Both the position numbers and the translations under genes were made by a program. Under the pieces are notes generated by a model. The model had not been told where the DNA came from. It saw only the letters and a program-made list of their open reading frames with translations, and ran no database searches. A stretch of DNA of 64,000 nt from Shewanella sp. 1CM18E. Lineage in GTDB: Bacteria > Pseudomonadota > Gammaproteobacteria > Enterobacterales > Shewanellaceae. The stretch lies in assembly GCF_023161665.1 (NCBI RefSeq), contig NZ_JALNTW010000001.1:603544-667543 (forward strand). The letters are read 5' to 3'. Shown one piece after another: positions 1-7,887 of this stretch. The number at the start of each line of letters is the position of its first letter. Position 1 is the first letter of the stretch.

Positions 1-2
1 CT

Positions 3-518
3 ATTGGAAATCTAACTCAGTTGACCGAGCTTAAATTAGAAAGTAATCAACTAAGCGCAATCCCTGAGTCTATTGGAGACCTAACTCAGTTGACCAAGCT
101 TTCTTTGTTCAGCAATCAACTAAGTGCCCTCCCTGAGTCGATTGGTAACCTGACGTACCTAACCCAGCTAAAATTAGGCTGTAATCGGCTGAACGAAATC
201 CCTGAGTTTATTGGTAATCTGACTCAGTTGACCGAGCTTAATTTAAGCAGCAATCAACTAAGCGCAATCCCTGAGTCTATTAGAAATTTGACGCAACTAA
301 CCGAGCTTGATTTAAGCTATAACCGGCTGAACAAAATCCCTGAGTTTATTGGTAACCAGACTCAGTTAACCAAACTTAATTTATCTTATAACCAATTGCT
401 CGAAATTGCAGATTGTTTATGCGATCTTTCAAGCCTTACAGATTTATACTTGGAAGGTTACACAGGACATATACCTCAACAGTTGCTTGATAATTCTAAA
501 TTGACTATTCACCTATGA
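3..518 (+). CDS. Leucine-rich repeat protein, 5' end cut by window edge
   Basis: The reading frame is open to the left edge, so the gene begins outside the window; the visible part is 171 codons. It is almost entirely tandem 23-residue leucine-rich repeats of the pattern LTQLTxLxLxxNQLxxIPExI, about six units, closed by a degenerate cap (SSLTDLYLEG). This is the Ras-like/'SDS22-like' bacterial LRR type with IPE(S/F)IG turns, normally a protein-protein interaction scaffold. Its stop overlaps the start of the next gene (ATGA at 515-518), so the two are translationally coupled and probably functional partners. The missing N-terminus may hold an effector domain. Confidence 0.85.
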   Translation: MGNLTQLTELKLESNQLSAIPESIGDLTQLTKLSLFSNQLSALPESIGNLTYLTQLKLGCNRLNEIPEFIGNLTQLTELNLSSNQLSAIPESIRNLTQLTELDLSYNRLNKIPEFIGNQTQLTKLNLSYNQLLEIADCLCDLSSLTDLYLEGYTGHIPQQLLDNSKLTIHL

Positions 519-1849
519 GCGAACTTTTTAAACGTCTGAAACTAATCCAAACCTGTATTAGCTTGGAAGACCATTATTTAATCGAACTACAATTGCCAGT
601 GTTGCAAGCACTCTCTTGCAATGAACAGGTGCTTGAAATCATCAGTTTGTTAGAACAACAAGAGTACCTCGAATCACAACAATTGATTGAGGATTGGCTG
701 CATAAACAACAGTCCCTTGTTCTTTATGAGGACGACAAAACTGCAGCTATTCGTCTTGAGTTAAAAGTAGTTGAACAAAAGCTACAATCTTTACTGTTGC
801 AAAGAGACGAAGCCCATAATCGTCTGCAAGATTTTAACCGCCAATATCATCTTAAACTGGGACCAATTTTAAAACGAATCCTATCATTGCAAGAGGAAGT
901 CGCTGCTCAAAAATTAGCACTACAGCTAAATGAGTTTCGGCGGCTATTTGCAGAGTTTTCCACACGGAATAATCAGCTAGCAACATTGAAAACAGAACTT
1001 CAATCACTTGATGAACAACTATGCATTATAGACTTTTTAAGTGAAAACTACGGTCAGATACTAGCCCAGTATAATTCCAAGAAGCAAAGCGTTGAGATGC
1101 TAGAAGCTGAGCGAGAGACAATTCGTCAAACCATGCTTAGAGAGTTTAACCATGCCAAGCAGGCAGGCTCGTATAGCGACTACCAACAAGCCCATAATCA
1201 AGCCAATAGTTTTGAACAAGAAAACGAAGATATCACTCAGAAGATTGTTGAAGCCTTAACAAAAGACGAAATCAAGGCATTGAAAAAAGCTTATCGTAAA
1301 GCATCAATGCTTTGTCATCCTGACTTAGTTGGTGATGCTCTTAAAAAGCACGCTCACCAGCTCATGGTACAGTTAAACGAGGCTTATGCTAGCCAAAATC
1401 TGAGTAAAGTACTTGAGCTTCTTAGTCAAATAGAACGCGGTGAACGTTATGCTGCAGCGAGTAATTCACTTACAACGTTTGAGATGCTTTTTGCCAAATT
1501 AGAGGAATTAAAATATCGACATCAACAAGTCGGTGCAGAGCTAAACTCACTGCAGGAGTCCGACGAATACAAAACTATTTTAGACCTTGGTGAGTTCTGG
1601 GATAACTATTTTGAAACTCAGCACATAGCCTTATCAGAACTGGCGTTTCTCTTAGAAGAAGAGTTGGCAGGTATTTCGAGTGATAAAACGACAACTGCAT
1701 ATGAGTTATATGCATCTGATACCTACGACTCTAGTGTAACTCATGAGGTCACTGGATTTTGGCGCCGAGGACATTGGAGAGATGGTTACAGGGTTCGTGG
1801 TCATTGGGTGAAAGGTCACACTAGAGGTGACACAACACAATCTCTTTAG
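515..1849 (+). CDS. Coiled-coil protein with central J-domain
   Basis: This 444-residue protein has a long, Gln/Glu/Leu-rich helical N-terminal region (about 1-250, predicted coiled coil). A J-domain-like segment follows (about 245-305) with the diagnostic HPD motif at residues 268-270 inside KASMLCHPDL. J-domains stimulate Hsp70 ATPases, so this may be a co-chaperone, perhaps for the Hsp70 encoded 7 kb downstream. The C-terminus has a short Trp/Gly/His repeat (RRGHW...VRGHW) of unknown role. The start ATG overlaps the LRR stop. No signal peptide or membrane segment is visible. The J-domain call is good; the biological role and the link to the distant Hsp70 are inference. Confidence 0.8.
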   Translation: MSELFKRLKLIQTCISLEDHYLIELQLPVLQALSCNEQVLEIISLLEQQEYLESQQLIEDWLHKQQSLVLYEDDKTAAIRLELKVVEQKLQSLLLQRDEAHNRLQDFNRQYHLKLGPILKRILSLQEEVAAQKLALQLNEFRRLFAEFSTRNNQLATLKTELQSLDEQLCIIDFLSENYGQILAQYNSKKQSVEMLEAERETIRQTMLREFNHAKQAGSYSDYQQAHNQANSFEQENEDITQKIVEALTKDEIKALKKAYRKASMLCHPDLVGDALKKHAHQLMVQLNEAYASQNLSKVLELLSQIERGERYAAASNSLTTFEMLFAKLEELKYRHQQVGAELNSLQESDEYKTILDLGEFWDNYFETQHIALSELAFLLEEELAGISSDKTTTAYELYASDTYDSSVTHEVTGFWRRGHWRDGYRVRGHWVKGHTRGDTTQSL

Positions 1850-2267
1850 CTAACGCTATAAATTATTGAAAGTCACCTTATTCATACTGAATAAGGTGTA
1901 TATTGAAAGGGGGGATTAAGCATGAATACTCTACTAGCTTTAATCTGAACTAACCTTTTAGATTACCACACTCTTTCAGATTAGCTTTTGCATGGACAAA
2001 GCTTTACCCACCCTATTTGCCTTTTGAGCTGCGAAACTCACTTTGGTGAAAAAATAAGTTTAGCGGCATACTGCTATTCAAACTTAATCTGCAGAAAAGC
2101 AATTCTCTTATAAGAGTAATGCTTTTAGTTAACCCATGTAATCATCAATATTAGGGTTACAGCTTTAAGGAACTAGAACATGAAGTTTCAATTGATTTTC
2201 TAAGAAGACTTAGTTTTGTCCAATAAAGAACTAGTAAGTAATGGTTTTTCTTCTTTCAATATTACAC
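1850..2267. other. Intergenic region between convergent genes
   Basis: This gap of 418 bases separates the J-domain gene from the convergent NYN gene. Apart from the perfect hairpin at 1874-1898 I see no convincing ORF with a ribosome binding site, no tRNA-like fold and no strong repeat. It is AT-rich. Confidence 0.5.
1874..1898. terminator. Hairpin downstream of the J-domain gene
   Basis: A perfect 11-bp inverted repeat (CACCTTATTCA, loop TAC, TGAATAAGGTG) lies 25 bases after the stop codon. There is no strong T-run on either side, so it may be a weak or factor-assisted terminator or an mRNA 3'-end stabiliser. Confidence 0.5.
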
Positions 2268-2909
2268 TTAAATAGCAGCAAAGAGCTCACTTAGTTTCTT
2301 ATAGCCGTAGTTTCTCTGATCAAAAGATGTTTGATTAGAAATATGCTTGCCAACAGGCCCTAGCATCGCCCACCCATCATCCTCTTCAACAGCCTCAATC
2401 GCCTGCCTTAGAAGGTTAATAAGCTTGGTATCACGTTTAATATTTTTAACTGGTTTAGGTAAATTTTCATCACCTTGTTCATATCCATCCAGATATAGGA
2501 ATCGAGAGCAGCTATTGACGAAAGCACTTGGTGCCTTACGCTCACCAAATCCAATCAAGAATTTGCCGTCAGCAAGTGCTCTAGTCACAAGGGGAGTAAA
2601 ATCACAACCAGAAGACACTAAACATATGATATCGACGTCTTTGGTGTAGAGGGTATCCATAGCATCGATAACCAGTGCTATATCTGTGGCATTCTTACCT
2701 TTTGTGAGATCGAATTGCTGAATGGGTTGTATGGCATACTCATGTAATACATCTTCCCAAGACTTGATATTAGGGCTTTTCCAGTTTCCATAAGCCTTAC
2801 GAATATTAACGACACCGTACTTGGCCAACTCTGACAGGATTACATCAATCTTTGCTGCTGGAGCGTTATCGGCATCAATAAAAAGAGCTATTTTTTCCTT
2901 ATCTTTCAT
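2268..2909 (-). CDS. NYN-domain protein with C-terminal LOTUS/OST-HTH domain
   Basis: This protein of about 213 residues belongs to the LabA/DUF88 group. The N-terminal two thirds form a PIN-like NYN fold, with acidic motifs LFIDADN, a central KNATDIALVIDAMD and a late SSGCDFTPLV that would place the Asp cluster of a metal-dependent nuclease. The C-terminal 50 residues (LINLLRQAIE...GYKKLSELF) fit an OST-HTH/LOTUS RNA-binding module. NYN-LOTUS proteins are regarded as RNA-processing or RNA-degrading enzymes. I chose the ATG at 2909 because an AAGGA motif lies six bases upstream; the ATG at 2915 would abut it directly. The gene stands alone between long spacers. Target and role are unknown. 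Confidence 0.85.
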   Translation of the reverse strand: MKDKEKIALFIDADNAPAAKIDVILSELAKYGVVNIRKAYGNWKSPNIKSWEDVLHEYAIQPIQQFDLTKGKNATDIALVIDAMDTLYTKDVDIICLVSSGCDFTPLVTRALADGKFLIGFGERKAPSAFVNSCSRFLYLDGYEQGDENLPKPVKNIKRDTKLINLLRQAIEAVEEDDGWAMLGPVGKHISNQTSFDQRNYGYKKLSELFAAI

Positions 2910-3365
2910 TCGCATTCCTTGCTTTAAATCCTAACTAAACATTCAACTCAAACAATATCACACTACTATATAGACAATGTTGATTTCAAAGAAAAATAGT
3001 CTTTTAGACTGTCACTATAAAAGCTCCGATTTTTCTAATGACTCAAACTTGTTCTGTCTTTTTTATGTTAGGCAATGAAAACTTCAACTAACAGTGGTCA
3101 ACTAATATCGCCCGCGCTCTTAGAATCTAGCCAGAACAAAGTATTTACTCTGTGCATATACGAAAATCATGACCTAAAGCTATAAAGTTCAAAAATCAGC
3201 ATGGAAAGGTCCTATGTATTAGTACAGCGGGACCTGGAGGCCTTCTGTCAGCGAAACTCGATCAATGAGGGTTATCTATCACACTCCAAATGATAGATCT
3301 CTGCAATTGCACCAAAGCGTTCAATTTGCTTTCGCACACTGTAGTTCTAGAAGTGATAGTTCTGC

Positions 3366-3398
3366 CGGGAAAAAGATACTTTATGTATCTTTTTCCCG
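3366..3398 (-). terminator. Strong hairpin downstream of the replication-relaxation-like gene
   Basis: A perfect 14-bp stem (CGGGAAAAAGATAC at 3366-3379 with 3385-3398) closes on the loop TTTAT, 15 bases past the stop of the minus-strand gene. The arms contain A/T tracts. It resembles an intrinsic terminator, though its arm also forms part of a longer-range inverted repeat (see 3391-3404 and 4925-4938). Confidence 0.6.
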
Positions 3399-3404
3399 TT
3401 ACGC
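3391..3404. repeat. 14-bp inverted repeat, left copy
   Basis: TTTTCCCGTTACGC here is the exact reverse complement of 4925-4938. The pair brackets the replication-relaxation-like gene and the hairpin array, a unit of about 1.55 kb. It could be ends of a small mobile or protein-bound unit, or chance. Confidence 0.55.
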
Positions 3405-3412
3405 CTAAGCTG

Positions 3413-4315
3413 CTAATAAAAAATAGTCGCTAGCTCCTCACACAGCACCGTTCGGTGCACAATATTTCCTTTGAGTAGCTCAGCATCCTCCTGACTTAGT
3501 AACACCTGCCGCGTCTTCTTATCAAACCGTGTTGGCATCTCTTCATAGAGTTGGTTATGCAGCCTCTTTATGTCACTAAAGATTTGTAGCGACTGCGAGA
3601 ACAGCATGACCTTGCTGTAATAGCCATGCTTAAGGCCATACAACCACTTTAATAGGATGGTTTGTCTTGCGGCCTTAGTCTTGAATGAGTGCTCTATCTC
3701 AACCGCGGCGATGGTGCCATCAGGCTCTAACGCTATACCATCAACATTGCGCACATCATTGGATTTAAAAAGCCGCTTAAACTCAGGCTCGGTAACGAAT
3801 GAATACCAGTAGGGTTTAGCTATATTATCTTTCGTTTGATTGTGCACGCCTTTGAGCAAGACGTACTGCATCATAAGATCGTGCATTATGGTGTTTTGGT
3901 TGACTCGCAGGCTTGGCTCTCCGGTTCGAAAATACACCGCAACAGATAACAACTCTTCGGCGTATTTAGCCCCCGCATAATCGAGTACATATACTCGCCC
4001 ATCGATAGAACGATGAGTGATAACTAAGCTCAGCAATTTATCGCTGACAAGCTTGTTCAAATGCTCTAAAGCGAGCCGATGTGGAATGCCATAAAGCAAA
4101 CTGATAATCGTTGGTGATGTTAGACCGAAACGTGTAACGATTTTCATCGTTAATACACGTCTATCTTTACCAATCTGATTATTACTTGTTCCAGGTTGAT
4201 AGTGCATTGGCATAGAGATATAGGGTTGATATAACCGCACGACTTCAACAGCTATTTCACCCGCTATTTCGACTGTTTGATTTAGCCGTTGGTTTGTATT
4301 GTTTTGCTCATTCAT
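3413..4315 (-). CDS. Replication-relaxation (MobC-like) family protein, probable
   Basis: A protein of about 300 residues with an N-terminal helical stretch and a probable winged-helix segment (RFGLTSPTIISLLYGIPHRL). It continues into a core with HDLMMQYVLL and VDGIALEPDGTIAAVEIEHS, a pattern I associate with the plasmid replication-relaxation/MobC family that helps initiate plasmid replication or mobilisation. The acidic VEIE motif recalls restriction-endonuclease-like folds. The start is uncertain: an ATG at 4315 follows a weak GGAT, and longer starts reach 4351. The gene sits directly beside a dense hairpin array, which would fit an origin-type function. The family assignment is from memory of motif patterns and is moderate. 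Confidence 0.55.
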   Translation of the reverse strand: MNEQNNTNQRLNQTVEIAGEIAVEVVRLYQPYISMPMHYQPGTSNNQIGKDRRVLTMKIVTRFGLTSPTIISLLYGIPHRLALEHLNKLVSDKLLSLVITHRSIDGRVYVLDYAGAKYAEELLSVAVYFRTGEPSLRVNQNTIMHDLMMQYVLLKGVHNQTKDNIAKPYWYSFVTEPEFKRLFKSNDVRNVDGIALEPDGTIAAVEIEHSFKTKAARQTILLKWLYGLKHGYYSKVMLFSQSLQIFSDIKRLHNQLYEEMPTRFDKKTRQVLLSQEDAELLKGNIVHRTVLCEELATIFY

Positions 4316-4426
4316 CTTGATATCCGTTGTTAGGTTGAACATGGTTATCAAGAGGTAGAACCTTAAGACACAAACAATGCTGATTGAGGCAAAAAAGTGC
4401 TGATTTTTATTCCGAGATGCTTATTA

Positions 4427-4867
4427 ATCCCTCTCGGGATGAAAATAGCGATAAGTATCGCTACCAAGCCAGACTTCGCCTGATGAATGAATCACTTCGT
4501 GATACATCCATATGCCTTGAATCGCCCGCCAGCTCTGATGACTCGTCATCGCCACCGTCTTACGAGCTACGCTCTAGCTTTTCAAGACATCAAACGCGCA
4601 TGTATCTCGCTACGCTCTGTACTAACCGCATTTTCACCGCTTACGACGAGGGGATGTGTGCCACCTCTATTCCCTCTTTCGACGCTGTGCTTTTCTGACG
4701 AAAAGGCAAATGGTTTAGCCATCAATTTGTGCCAAATGTGAGGCTAAATTTTGCTGAAGCAAAATGGAAATACGGTTAGTACAGACCAGCTGTACATGCG
4801 CGTTGTTCCTTTGAATCGATACTTCGTATCCATCCAAATACGCGAGCTGATAGCATGTTTCACATGC
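4427..4867. repeat. Array of about eleven short perfect hairpins (candidate oriT/ssDNA origin or structured RNA)
   Basis: Perfect inverted repeats follow one another: 4427-4440, 4446-4463 (8-bp arms), 4491-4503, 4537-4550, 4564-4574, 4690-4705, 4725-4737, 4748-4765 (8-bp arms), 4779-4795, 4818-4830 and 4853-4867. The stems differ in sequence but three of them (4491, 4818, 4853) share the loop TTC. Because stem sequences vary while pairing is kept, folding rather than primary sequence seems to be selected. The position upstream of a replication-relaxation-like gene suggests a role in DNA transfer or replication. No protein with good codon structure covers it. Confidence 0.6.
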
Positions 4868-4924
4868 ACTTTTGTCACAAAATTTCGTGCCGATTTTTGC
4901 TATTAAAAGCACACATTCGTTAAA

Positions 4925-4938
4925 GCGTAACGGGAAAA
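4925..4938. repeat. 14-bp inverted repeat, right copy
   Basis: GCGTAACGGGAAAA is the exact reverse complement of 3391-3404. It lies just beyond the last hairpin of the array. Confidence 0.55.
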
Positions 4939-5098
4939 TTTTGCGGAATTTTTGAAGAAAAAACGAAGAATATTTAGAGGTAAAACGCCAAACTTTTTGT
5001 TGCTGACAGTTCAGTCAAACAAGTTTGTAATCTAACATTTTTTCATTAACGTGTATAGATAGCGGTGAACTTTCAAACAGCAAAATCAGGAGATAATT

Positions 5099-5326
5099 AT
5101 GAGTACAAATTTTAACAACGGGCCACAAGTAAATGTCGATGGCACACCTATGGTGGCTGATAGTGGAGTCGATATTAAAGGCAATCCATATGGTGTAACC
5201 GACTCATCTATGGATACGGGCACTCCCTCACCAGATAGCACTTCCGACAGTTCATTTGATGACTCATCTGATTGCTCTTATGACAGTAGCTACGACTCTT
5301 TTAGCTCTGGATTCGATGACTTTTAA
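5099..5326 (+). CDS. Small acidic Ser/Asp-rich protein
   Basis: This 75-residue ORF has a well-placed AGGAG eight bases before its ATG. The first half contains Gly/Pro/Asn (NGPQVNVDGTPMVADSG). The second half is a low-complexity Ser-Asp-Tyr-Phe tail (repeated DSSFDDSSDCSYDSSYDS) and is very acidic. There is no signal peptide or membrane segment. The stop is directly followed by the ATG of the next small gene, so the two form an operon. I do not recognise the family. An acidic disordered tail could mimic DNA or bind basic proteins, but that is speculation. Confidence 0.65.
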   Translation: MSTNFNNGPQVNVDGTPMVADSGVDIKGNPYGVTDSSMDTGTPSPDSTSDSSFDDSSDCSYDSSYDSFSSGFDDF

Positions 5327-5572
5327 ATGCCAAGAAAACGATTAAACCTAAACCAGACAATTAGCATCCCGCTAGTAATCGGCGCGATATTATTGTTCTG
5401 GTTATTCTCTTTTTATGTTGAAACCGATGATATTCGGTACCTTTGCACCTATAGTTTAGGTACGTGCAAGCTGATGCATGGCGCTTCAACATACCAAGTC
5501 CTTTGCACGCAAAACCCGAGCAAAGTGAACTTATGGCGTGCCAGTTACTATGTACTGTTTCGATTGGTTTAG
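5327..5572 (+). CDS. Small single-pass membrane protein
   Basis: An 81-residue protein whose ATG immediately follows the preceding stop (TAAATG), so it is translationally coupled. It has a basic N-terminus (MPRKRLNLNQ), one hydrophobic segment (about 12-30, ISIPLVIGAILLFWLFSFYV) and a short extracytoplasmic part with three cysteines. The positive-inside rule places the N-terminus in the cytoplasm. No family is recognised. The C-terminal third is less convincing as protein, but the frame stays open. Confidence 0.5.
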   Translation: MPRKRLNLNQTISIPLVIGAILLFWLFSFYVETDDIRYLCTYSLGTCKLMHGASTYQVLCTQNPSKVNLWRASYYVLFRLV

Positions 5573-5593
5573 ACCAAATATTAAGGAGTGGAA

Positions 5594-5665
5594 ATGTACT
5601 TTTTAATACCAGCTGCTGTGATGATTATAGGTATTTTATACCTCATCAAACACGCGAAATATTGA
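5594..5665 (+). CDS. Micro-protein, 23-residue hydrophobic peptide
   Basis: A very short ORF with a strong AAGGAG five bases before the ATG region. The peptide MYFLIPAAVMIIGILYLIKH is one transmembrane helix ending in a short basic tail. It lies 21 bases after the preceding small membrane gene and could be the third member of that operon. Such peptides can be small membrane regulators or type I toxins. The evidence is only the ribosome site and the hydrophobic profile. Confidence 0.4.
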   Translation: MYFLIPAAVMIIGILYLIKHAKY

Positions 5666-6267
5666 AATATATCGCCCCCTTTTTTTGCCCAGTAACCGCT
5701 GACGATGTGAGGGGCTAATCATTCAACCATTAAGTTCTACGTTTCATCAAACTCGTACAAGTAAAAACAACTTTAATTAGCTGATGCCGATCAAAAAATC
5801 TCATCAAGTATCTACGAGTAAATCAAACAGTGGATAAACTCAGGTGCATAAAGTTCAACATGAAAGATAAAATCAATACATAAGTAGTGGGTATGACCAG
5901 AATTTCATATTTAGATATGAATGCGGAAACCGAAGTGCGATTCAAATTTATTTTTGAAACGATTAATAATATAGAGCGTAAAATAGGCGTACCCAAGAGT
6001 CAAAAAGCAAACTAACATAGATACAATTGTTAATACTTCAAAGAAAAGTAAAGCACATCAAGCGTTGTTGGCTAGCAACCATCTATAGCCTTTTAGTTTT
6101 TTCTTAAAGTTATAATTTTGAAACATAACTTGATATAAGTCAAAATATAAACACCTATCAAATGATAAATTAGTAGTAATGCCTGTTATAAAAAACACCC
6201 ACTCATAGTGAAACAGCTACGAAAAATACAACTGTAGTTTTAAAATAATTATCGAGCGCCGATTAAT
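5666..6267. other. AT-rich leader before the Hsp70 operon
   Basis: About 600 bases without an assured gene, including one possible 40-codon ORF (5893-6015). Very AT-rich stretches at about 6110-6200 are likely to hold the operon promoter, but I could not find a -35/-10 pair with normal spacing. Confidence 0.4.
5893..6015 (+). CDS. Possible 40-residue small protein
   Basis: The ORF encodes MTRISYLDMNAETEVRFKFI and a lysine-rich tail ending KSQKAN. The composition is protein-like and balanced, without a signal peptide. The ribosome site (GTGGGT) is weak. No family is recognised. It could equally be a remnant of a larger gene. Confidence 0.3.
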   Translation: MTRISYLDMNAETEVRFKFIFETINNIERKIGVPKSQKAN

Positions 6268-7887
6268 ATGTTCGCTGTCCAAAAAAACCCCTTTCGAGTC
6301 ATTGGCGTCTTGTCTAATGCAAAAGAAAAAGAAATACACCGTCAAAAAGTAAAATTAAGTAAGTATGCAAGTGTCGGTAAAAATATACCTTCTGAGCATG
6401 ATTATACTTTTCTGACACCGATTGTTCGAACAGAGCAATCTGTTTCAGCAGCATTCTCAAGCATAGACCAAAGGCAAGACAAGCTTGAGTATTCTTTATT
6501 TTGGTTTGTGAACAACAACCAATTTGATGAAATTGCACTTAGTCATCTTGCAGAATCTGATACAGACAAAGCGATGTCTACTTGGAGCAAGGTAACTGAA
6601 AATAGAGCAGTTACAGCAAACAACATTTCAAGTCTAAATAACTTGTCGACCTTGCAACTAACCTCTGTTCTAGCTAGTGAGCACAAGTCTGGCATAGCAA
6701 ATAAACTTAAGCTGATTCAATCAGATGAATTTACAGCATTTGTAACAGCTGTTACTGATGAAACATTTGTAGTGGAAAAACGTCAGATCGCTGAAAAATT
6801 TATCAAGCATGTCATTAAGCTTCTGCGCACAGCTAACAAGACAGAAAATGATGTCGTTAGCTATTTTTCACAATGTGAACAATGGGTAACAGATTATGTA
6901 GCGCTAAGCTTTTGTGAGAACCTAATTTTTGATGTTGAACGTGCAATTGAAACAACTCAGAAAAAAAGGGAGCAAAGTGGTTCTGAGGCTTATGCGTTTG
7001 CACTATCACTACATAACAATGTTGATGGCGCAATCACTAAAATTTCAAACCTTCTTAGTCCATCAAGCATTAAATTCAAAACGATTTCAGACGCTGTAGC
7101 AAAAGAGATTATGCAATGTGATATTGATTACTTTAACGCAAATAATCAATTACGCGACATCTTTGATGAGTCGCTTGAGCTTCTAGGTTATGCGAAAAAA
7201 CTTTCCACTAGCGACAAAACAAGACGAGAAATCATTCAAAACATAGAAGATATGAAGCAGCGCAAAGAAAACCGCCGCCTAGGTAAATACTACGATGATA
7301 TCTATGAGGAGCTAGCAAATTTTAAAGATAGGTTTGCATCAGTAGAAAATGCAAGAGCTTTAATCAACGTATGCAAACCTAAATTGGCGAATTTACGCAG
7401 TGAAGGCGGTGCTACGAAAGAGTTTATTGAACTTAGCAGCCTAGTTGTAACAGTGGCATTAAATATGATGATAGCTCAAGTAAACTATGTTCAGAATGGA
7501 AAGCATACATCTGCAGCTATTAGAGAAGTTTTTCAACAGGCAGTAAATGCTATGACTGATCTCTACGACTTTGCAATGAATGAAGCAGTATGTGAAAGGT
7601 ATAACACAAATCACGACACCATTAGAAACCTCAATAAGCAGGCCGAACGCAATCAAGGCTGCTACATAGCTACTATGGCATACGGTGACTATGACCACCC
7701 GCAGGTCCTGCGATTACGTCAATTCAGAGATCAAACACTGGCGAAAACAAAGCTTGGGTGTACGTTTATTAAAGTCTATTACAGATACTCACCTCTCATG
7801 GTAGAAAAACTAAAAACGCATAAAAATATTAATAAACTGATTAAAACAGTTTTAGATAAACTAATTAAAATTTTGGACATAAAATGA
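6268..7887 (+). CDS. J-like protein with C-terminal CFI-box domain
   Basis: A 539-residue first gene of the chaperone operon. The N-terminus (residues 4-16, VQKNPFRVIGV, then helices with QKVKLSKYASVGK) has the 'NPFRVLG' opening of a degenerate J-domain-like family found next to Hsp70 genes. No HPD motif is present, so it probably cannot stimulate an Hsp70 in the classical way. The middle (about 90-455) is all helical. The last 75 residues form a CFI-box module: GCYIATMAYGDYDHPQV at about 464-480, then LRLRQFRDQTL, KVYYRYSPLMVEKLK and a basic hydrophobic end. CFI-box C-termini are thought to be targeting or processing signals. The stop overlaps the next start (ATGA). Confidence 0.8.
   Translation: MFAVQKNPFRVIGVLSNAKEKEIHRQKVKLSKYASVGKNIPSEHDYTFLTPIVRTEQSVSAAFSSIDQRQDKLEYSLFWFVNNNQFDEIALSHLAESDTDKAMSTWSKVTENRAVTANNISSLNNLSTLQLTSVLASEHKSGIANKLKLIQSDEFTAFVTAVTDETFVVEKRQIAEKFIKHVIKLLRTANKTENDVVSYFSQCEQWVTDYVALSFCENLIFDVERAIETTQKKREQSGSEAYAFALSLHNNVDGAITKISNLLSPSSIKFKTISDAVAKEIMQCDIDYFNANNQLRDIFDESLELLGYAKKLSTSDKTRREIIQNIEDMKQRKENRRLGKYYDDIYEELANFKDRFASVENARALINVCKPKLANLRSEGGATKEFIELSSLVVTVALNMMIAQVNYVQNGKHTSAAIREVFQQAVNAMTDLYDFAMNEAVCERYNTNHDTIRNLNKQAERNQGCYIATMAYGDYDHPQVLRLRQFRDQTLAKTKLGCTFIKVYYRYSPLMVEKLKTHKNINKLIKTVLDKLIKILDIK

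Larger units (their letters stand above)
2916..3412. other. Intergenic region, about 500 bases
   Basis: This holds the divergent-side leader of the NYN gene and the 3' side of the replication-relaxation-like gene. The only clear structure is the 14-bp perfect hairpin at 3366-3398. No credible ORF was seen. Confidence 0.5.

Noticed and set aside
4384..4741. Two overlapping plus-strand ORFs of 104 and 84 codons
   Set aside because: They lie across the hairpin array, have no ribosome site, have low-complexity Ser/Thr/Pro composition and overlap each other in different frames.
5464..5718. 84-codon plus-strand ORF
   Set aside because: It overlaps the better-supported small genes in another frame and has no ribosome site.
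6118..6151. Sigma-70 promoter for the Hsp70 operon
   Set aside because: TTGAAA and TATAAA are present but 22 bases apart, and TTGATA is only 10 bases from TATAAA; neither spacing is acceptable.
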